Positions 60,090 through 64,000 of a stretch of 64,000 bases of DNA are shown here, piece after piece. The stretch comes from an uncultured Opitutia bacterium (lineage in GTDB: Bacteria > Verrucomicrobiota > Verrucomicrobiia > Opitutales > UBA953). The stretch is taken from contig CAIOAN010000008.1 in the NCBI GenBank assembly GCA_903855995.1, forward strand, positions 372,001 through 436,000, given 5' to 3'. Within the stretch, counting starts at the first letter, position 1. Every line of letters starts with the position of its first letter. The position numbers were made by a program, and so were the translations under genes. A model generated the notes under the pieces. It searched no databases. It saw only the letters and a program-made list of their open reading frames with translations, and had not been told where the DNA came from.

Positions 60090-62402
60090 TTATGTTTGGG
60101 GGATTTTCTTATCGGGATTCATGCGACCATAAAGCCAGGCCACACCGAGGAAGGCCATGGCGATGACGCCGCAGGCGATGACGCGGGACATGGCGTCGAC
60201 AAGGTCATGAGTGAAAATCCGCCAAGTCGTGATCGCAAGTGCAACCAATCCAATCATCCGGAAACTCTTCGAGATCCAGAGATACCCCGTCAGGAAGATG
60301 AGAACGGAAGCCAGAGCCCACACCACGGAGGGGACTACGTTTAACTTATCCATATTTGCAGCCACCAAGAAAGTGTGACCCATCAGAAGTATGCCGAAAA
60401 TCGTACGCTGCATGGATTCCCCCAAACTATCTGCGTACGCCTCGGTATGCTTGATCAGCATGCCAAGCAAAAGGCCGACTCCGATCAACCAGAGCAAACC
60501 GTCCACCACATCTACGGGGTGGTTCAAAAATGGGGGGAAGCCCCAGTCCGTTGCGAGGATGACGATATAACCCGCCAAAAAACCAGGTAAGGCTAAGACT
60601 AATTTATTGGCCGGAAAAGCCGTGAGACGGAGCCCGCCCGTCACCGCGGATACAAGCAAGGCGCCGCCGAACCAGAGCGAGACCTGCGAAGGAAATGCAG
60701 GGGTGTGAGCCCAAAGACCGAAAAACCAAGCTGCCCACGCCATCAAGAACGCCATCGAAAAAAGGAGGGCGTGATGCAAAGCGTGGATCCACTCCTCTTT
60801 CCGTTCAGCCGTTCGCCAGATGACGCCCGCCAGAGTCAGCCCAATCACCAAAATCCAAAATGGATGCCAGCCGTTCGAGGCAGTTGCAGGAGAGGTCGCA
60901 GAAATCCAGGCAAGGACGTGGTAACAGCTGACCACATACGCAGGAAGGGCCGCCCAGATAAGCCCCTTCCGGTAGCGCACCATGGCGACCAGACCGACCG
61001 CCAGCCAAGGCCAACCGGTCATCTCCGGAGTAGCTTGCCATTGTTGCACGCCGACTAAAACAGTCCCGAGGACGACCAACCCGCACATTCGGAGGAGATA
61101 CTGCCATTCATCGGCCTGCTCCAGGTCTTCACGGAACGAGATCAAGGTCGCCATGCCGGCGATACCGACCATGGAACCCCAGGGAATCTGCGATGATAAA
61201 TCATGCGGCCCAAAGATTAGATAATACGCCGCAACGGCGCTAAGCACTTCGGTCGCTGAACGACCCAGGCGTGACTTCATCCGGCTCGCCAGCAGCTGAG
61301 CGAGGGCGGCGACCAACAACCAAGGAATCCACTGGTCGGTTGTCAATCGCGCCGCAACCCCTGCCGCAGCGAAGACGAGCGCCGAAATCAGCATGATCTG
61401 AGATACATTGGTCGATCGCACACGCTCCATCAGACCTAACACCAAGGCTAGAACCGCCACCGCCAGAGCCAAGTCCGTGCGGCCGTGGTGAGCAGGATTA
61501 CAGGCGGCGAAAGCAATCGCGGCCGGGGCGAAAAAACTACATAACTGGAAGGTATCATGCGATCTGATGTCTCCCAGGATTTCGGAATTATTCAAAAGAC
61601 GACCTCCGACCCAAAGAACCGTAAAGGAAAATAAGGCGGCCCACTCGATCGGATACGAAGACAAGTAAGATCCAGGCGAGGTGCTAAACTGCCAATAAAC
61701 CAAGCATAACTGAGAGATGAGCAGCCCGAGCCAGCCAACCGAACCCCAAGAACCGCGCAACATGAGCACCACGCCGATTAAGGCGACCATGGCTATGCCC
61801 AATACGTTGACGTAATCGTCGATTTTAACCTCACTGTCGGGATTCTGGATAGCGAAGAAGACGGCTAAGCCGGCAAAGACTACCGCCAACTGGGCAAACA
61901 ACTTGTCTTGGCGCCACAGGGCGATGACGACGACACCGATGGCGGTCACGAATTGCAGCAAGGAGGAGCCAAGGATCGATGAACCAAAGAGATTGAAGCT
62001 CTTCAGCCCGTAGGTTGCCCAAGCGTCGAACTGCAAGACACCAAATCCGGCGGCGCCGATGACCCTCCCCAGGTCCTGATTCCGAAGCGAGAGCCTCAAG
62101 CTGAACCAGAAGATTGCGATGCCGATCGCAGCGATTTCACTGACCATGAACCAGGCCGGGAAATGCTGGGTGGCGTTAAGCCAGACACCATAGAAAATCA
62201 CTGCGGCGAGGGCCAGCACGCCGCCGATGCGACCCGTCCACCAAGCGCCCAGCGCATACTCCCCTTTGAGGTTCAAAGGCGGCAGCATGCCGAGCTCACG
62301 CAGTTTTTCGGCAAGCGGGCTCGGGCCTCCCTCCGCGGGAGGTCCGGCAGCGATCGGTCGGCCGGAGGGCGTAGGCAACGGAGGGGGAGTCGAGTTAGGC
62401 AT
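60090..62402 (-). CDS. Large polytopic membrane protein (DUF2339-like)
   Basis: 770 residues. A short proline-rich cytoplasmic N-terminus (PNSTPPPLPTPSGRP) precedes about 20 hydrophobic helices, such as RIGGVLALAAVIFYGVWL, FVTAIGVVVIALW, IAMVALIGVVLMLRG and a last pair near the C-terminus. The early YALGAWWTGRIGGVLALAAVIFYG looks like the W-x-x-R-x-G start of DUF2339 proteins, a large family in many Gram-negatives of unknown function. The sequence has a high content of Trp and Phe. It is separated from nagA by 243 bp, which carry an inverted repeat and an AT-rich element, so it has its own promoter. Confidence 0.7.
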   Translation of the reverse strand: MPNSTPPPLPTPSGRPIAAGPPAEGGPSPLAEKLRELGMLPPLNLKGEYALGAWWTGRIGGVLALAAVIFYGVWLNATQHFPAWFMVSEIAAIGIAIFWFSLRLSLRNQDLGRVIGAAGFGVLQFDAWATYGLKSFNLFGSSILGSSLLQFVTAIGVVVIALWRQDKLFAQLAVVFAGLAVFFAIQNPDSEVKIDDYVNVLGIAMVALIGVVLMLRGSWGSVGWLGLLISQLCLVYWQFSTSPGSYLSSYPIEWAALFSFTVLWVGGRLLNNSEILGDIRSHDTFQLCSFFAPAAIAFAACNPAHHGRTDLALAVAVLALVLGLMERVRSTNVSQIMLISALVFAAAGVAARLTTDQWIPWLLVAALAQLLASRMKSRLGRSATEVLSAVAAYYLIFGPHDLSSQIPWGSMVGIAGMATLISFREDLEQADEWQYLLRMCGLVVLGTVLVGVQQWQATPEMTGWPWLAVGLVAMVRYRKGLIWAALPAYVVSCYHVLAWISATSPATASNGWHPFWILVIGLTLAGVIWRTAERKEEWIHALHHALLFSMAFLMAWAAWFFGLWAHTPAFPSQVSLWFGGALLVSAVTGGLRLTAFPANKLVLALPGFLAGYIVILATDWGFPPFLNHPVDVVDGLLWLIGVGLLLGMLIKHTEAYADSLGESMQRTIFGILLMGHTFLVAANMDKLNVVPSVVWALASVLIFLTGYLWISKSFRMIGLVALAITTWRIFTHDLVDAMSRVIACGVIAMAFLGVAWLYGRMNPDKKIPQT

Positions 62403-62436
62403 GAGGAAATATTATAACAGCGAACCCCGCTTAGGC

Positions 62437-62459
62437 GTTCATCGATAAAATCGATGAAC
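62437..62459. promoter_or_regulatory. Perfect 10-bp inverted repeat with AAA spacer
   Basis: The arms GTTCATCGAT and ATCGATGAAC are exact complements around a three-base AAA centre. It lies 35 bp upstream of the DUF2339-type gene. It has no T-run on either side, so it is not a terminator. It could be an operator or RNA hairpin; no matching copy was noticed elsewhere in the window. Confidence 0.5.
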
Positions 62460-62589
62460 CGCATCGGCGGAGACGACGGCGGCACATCTTGCGGAAAACT
62501 CAGCAAAACGTCTGAAAAATGAGATACCCCTCAAGGATGACGGGGTGATCACGCCGACATCATGCCCCCCGCCTCATACAATGCGAGGG

Positions 62590-62612
62590 TCATTAAATAT
62601 ATTATATAGAGC
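62590..62612 (-). promoter_or_regulatory. AT-rich -10-like element upstream of the DUF2339-type gene
   Basis: On the minus strand the sequence CTATATAATATATTTAATG includes TATAAT, a perfect -10 box, within a short AT-rich block between the nagA stop and the DUF2339-type gene. I see no good -35 at the right distance, so the assignment is tentative. The remaining 243-bp gap has no gene. Confidence 0.3.
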
Positions 62613-62645
62613 CAATGACGGACCTCACTGAAATCCAGTCCGGAC

Positions 62646-63803
62646 TCAGCGTGCGGCGTGGCCCCGCAGCCAGACGCTGACGACTTCCGGCCGGGCCGAC
62701 GAACCATCCCAGCGAAAAGCGACCAAGTCGGCGGATTGACCCACGGCCAGCACTCCCCTACCCCCGACGAATCGTCCCGGCGCAGCGGTCAGCAGCGCGA
62801 GGGCTTCACCCAAGGTGAGTCCAACCTGGTTCACAAGCACAGGGATCGCCACGAGCTGCGGCAGCGCCGCCCCTGCAAGGTATTTGCCCGTCCCGTCATC
62901 CATGGTCAGTAATCCGTCGGCGCGTAGCTCCACCTTGCCGCCGATGGGTGTCGTATACTTGCCGGCGGGCATACCACCCAGCACCACTACATCTGAGACG
63001 ACCAAAGAACGTTCGTGACCTTTCGCCCGCAACATGACCTTGAGCTGCGCGGGCGTGATATGATGGCCGTCGGCGATGAACATGGCCGTGAGGCGATCAT
63101 CGGCCAACTGCGGCCAGAGATGATTATGCCGACGATCCAAGAGCGCGTGCGAGCCGTTGCCGAGATGCGTCGAGAGCGTCGCGCCCGCGTCGACTGCGGC
63201 GGCGATCTGCGCAGCGTCCGCGGAAGTATGGCCAAGCGAGACGACCACGCCGGCTTTCACGAGATGGCGAATATAAGCTGGCGCCTCTGGCCAGTGCGGG
63301 GAAAGCGTGACGAGTTTCACGAGCCCGCCCGCAACCAGCTGCCAGCGGTCGAACTCGGCGGTGGAAGGCGGGCGGACGTCCGCTGAGGGATGAGCGCCGC
63401 GCGGTCCGTCCTCGGGGGCGATGTGCGGGCCTTCGACGTGGATGCCGGCCACCATCGCGGCGACGTCAGCATGCTGAGCGCACGCCTCACGGATCGTCCG
63501 CAAGGCCGCGATGAGGCGGGCCTCGGGCGCTGTGACAAGAGTCGGGAGGAAAGTCGTGACGCCGACCTTGAGCATCGCCTGGCAAAGGGCCTGCACGGTC
63601 GCGACATCGAGCGTCAGCCCGTTGAGGTCATGTCCAGCATAGCCATTAACCTGCAGGTCGATGAAGCCCGCGCTGAGCCACTGCTTCTCACCATGGTCCA
63701 GGAAATCTATCGCCCTGATCAGCTCGCCTTCGATCGTGATCGCGATGCCCCTGCCCGTCGAGGGATCGCGGCCAAGGATGCGCTGGGAAGAGGCGGCAGA
63801 CAC
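62646..63803 (-). CDS. nagA: N-acetylglucosamine-6-phosphate deacetylase
   Basis: 385 residues. The amidohydrolase fold shows SAGFIDLQVNGYAGHDLNG, FLPTLVTAPEARLI, the metal Glu in GIHVEGPHIAPEDGPRGAHP, VVSLGHTSADAAQ, ATLSTHLGNGSHAL (in place of the usual THLFNAM), FIADGHHI and VVSDVVVLGGMPAGKYTT with the catalytic Asp. It makes glucosamine-6-phosphate and acetate, the step before NagB, whose gene precedes it by 3 bp. With NagB it feeds amino sugars from peptidoglycan, chitin or mucin to glycolysis. Confidence 0.92.
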   Translation of the reverse strand: MSAASSQRILGRDPSTGRGIAITIEGELIRAIDFLDHGEKQWLSAGFIDLQVNGYAGHDLNGLTLDVATVQALCQAMLKVGVTTFLPTLVTAPEARLIAALRTIREACAQHADVAAMVAGIHVEGPHIAPEDGPRGAHPSADVRPPSTAEFDRWQLVAGGLVKLVTLSPHWPEAPAYIRHLVKAGVVVSLGHTSADAAQIAAAVDAGATLSTHLGNGSHALLDRRHNHLWPQLADDRLTAMFIADGHHITPAQLKVMLRAKGHERSLVVSDVVVLGGMPAGKYTTPIGGKVELRADGLLTMDDGTGKYLAGAALPQLVAIPVLVNQVGLTLGEALALLTAAPGRFVGGRGVLAVGQSADLVAFRWDGSSARPEVVSVWLRGHAAR

Positions 63804-63806
63804 GGG

Positions 63807-64000
63807 TCAGCGGGAAAGTTCCGAAGACGCCGCGGCGTCAATATAGATCGTGCAATCGGGGTGTTGCTGAACGATCGAAGCTGGGCAGAGAGACGTGATC
63901 GGACCCTCGACCGTCCCCTTCACGGCGGCGGCCTTGCGCTGATCAGGCACTGAAAGGATCATGCAGGCGCTCTTCATAATCTGGCGGATCGACATCGAGA
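63807..64000 (-). CDS. nagB: Glucosamine-6-phosphate deaminase (C-terminal part only)
   Basis: Only the last 64 or so residues are in the window; the gene continues past the right edge. They read MSIRQIMKSACMILSVPDQRKAAAVKGTVEGPITSLCPASIVQQHPD, the conserved C-terminal region of NagB-type deaminases (the EGPIT-x-x-CPAS stretch). The enzyme turns glucosamine-6-phosphate into fructose-6-phosphate and ammonia. The stop is 3 bp from the nagA start, making a nagB-nagA operon. Confidence 0.88.
   Translation of the reverse strand, partial: SMSIRQIMKSACMILSVPDQRKAAAVKGTVEGPITSLCPASIVQQHPDCTIYIDAAASSELSR

Noticed and set aside
1-64000. CRISPR arrays, insertion sequences, prophage or other mobile elements
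   Set aside because: No spaced direct repeats, transposase, integrase or phage genes were seen on either strand.

Overview
The window is about 64 kb of GC-rich, very tightly packed chromosomal DNA with no insertion sequence, prophage, CRISPR array or rRNA. The gene set points to a Gram-negative bacterium with lipopolysaccharide: waaA, lptB and an LptC/LptA-like protein are all present. HPr kinase, a BioD/DRTGG protein encoded apart from Pta, an EF-Ts with a long insertion, TM2/GYF and DUF2339 membrane proteins, a Tat-exported Gfo/Idh oxidoreductase and secreted GH16-like and M60 proteins together suggest Verrucomicrobiota, probably the Opitutae side. This placement is an inference from gene content; no 16S gene is present to confirm it.

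Layout. 1-5121 (minus): pseudouridine synthase, four tandem secreted GH16-fold paralogues, a sulfite-reductase-type flavoprotein reductase and the start of an SDR/FabG. 5246-7602 (plus): folD, an RDD membrane protein and a secreted alpha/beta hydrolase. 7662-10240 (minus): the classic rpsO-pnp pair. 10995-12185: yhbY and ispA. 12678-14580 (minus): rpsB-tsf. 14802-17129: waaA and trpD, facing each other. 17872-27160 (minus): a long co-directional block of aroF-type DAHP synthase, Lrp/AsnC regulator, aminotransferase, der, fmt, lptC/A-like, lptB and hprK. 27283-29937 (plus): an atypical Fur-family regulator coupled to nadA, a small HTH protein and aat. 29912-32731 (minus): aroK, a secreted unknown and a Tat-signal oxidoreductase. 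32872-38723 (plus): a PaaK-like adenylating enzyme, ilvE and a heterodimeric ABC exporter. 38728-41090 (minus): a membrane protein coupled to glgC. 41195-46896: an MBL hydrolase, then a poorly understood envelope block (two unknown exported/anchored proteins, an ABCG-type transporter, one secreted unknown). 47013-51882: efp, tRNA-Gln, pyrH, frr, sucCD and a GYF/TM2 protein. 51951-54284 (minus): leuC, an unknown 96-aa gene and leuD. 54446-59111 (plus): purU, an M60 metallopeptidase, pta and a BioD/DRTGG protein. 59115-64000 (minus): the end of nagB, nagA, a DUF2339-type protein and an amidohydrolase.

Most genes are housekeeping: translation, amino-acid and one-carbon metabolism, LPS export and acetyl-CoA/GlcNAc metabolism. 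The unusual material is the GH16-like tandem family with an eroded catalytic motif, a Fur-family protein without its sensor histidines fused translationally to nadA, an EF-P with a non-lysine loop, an unknown gene between leuC and leuD, and the unknown envelope module around 42-47 kb. Two genome-style traits also stand out. Almost no gene, including ribosomal and TCA genes, has a Shine-Dalgarno sequence. Convergent genes meet with 0-8 bp between them, or overlap, usually with no terminator. No gap between genes exceeds 300 bp.
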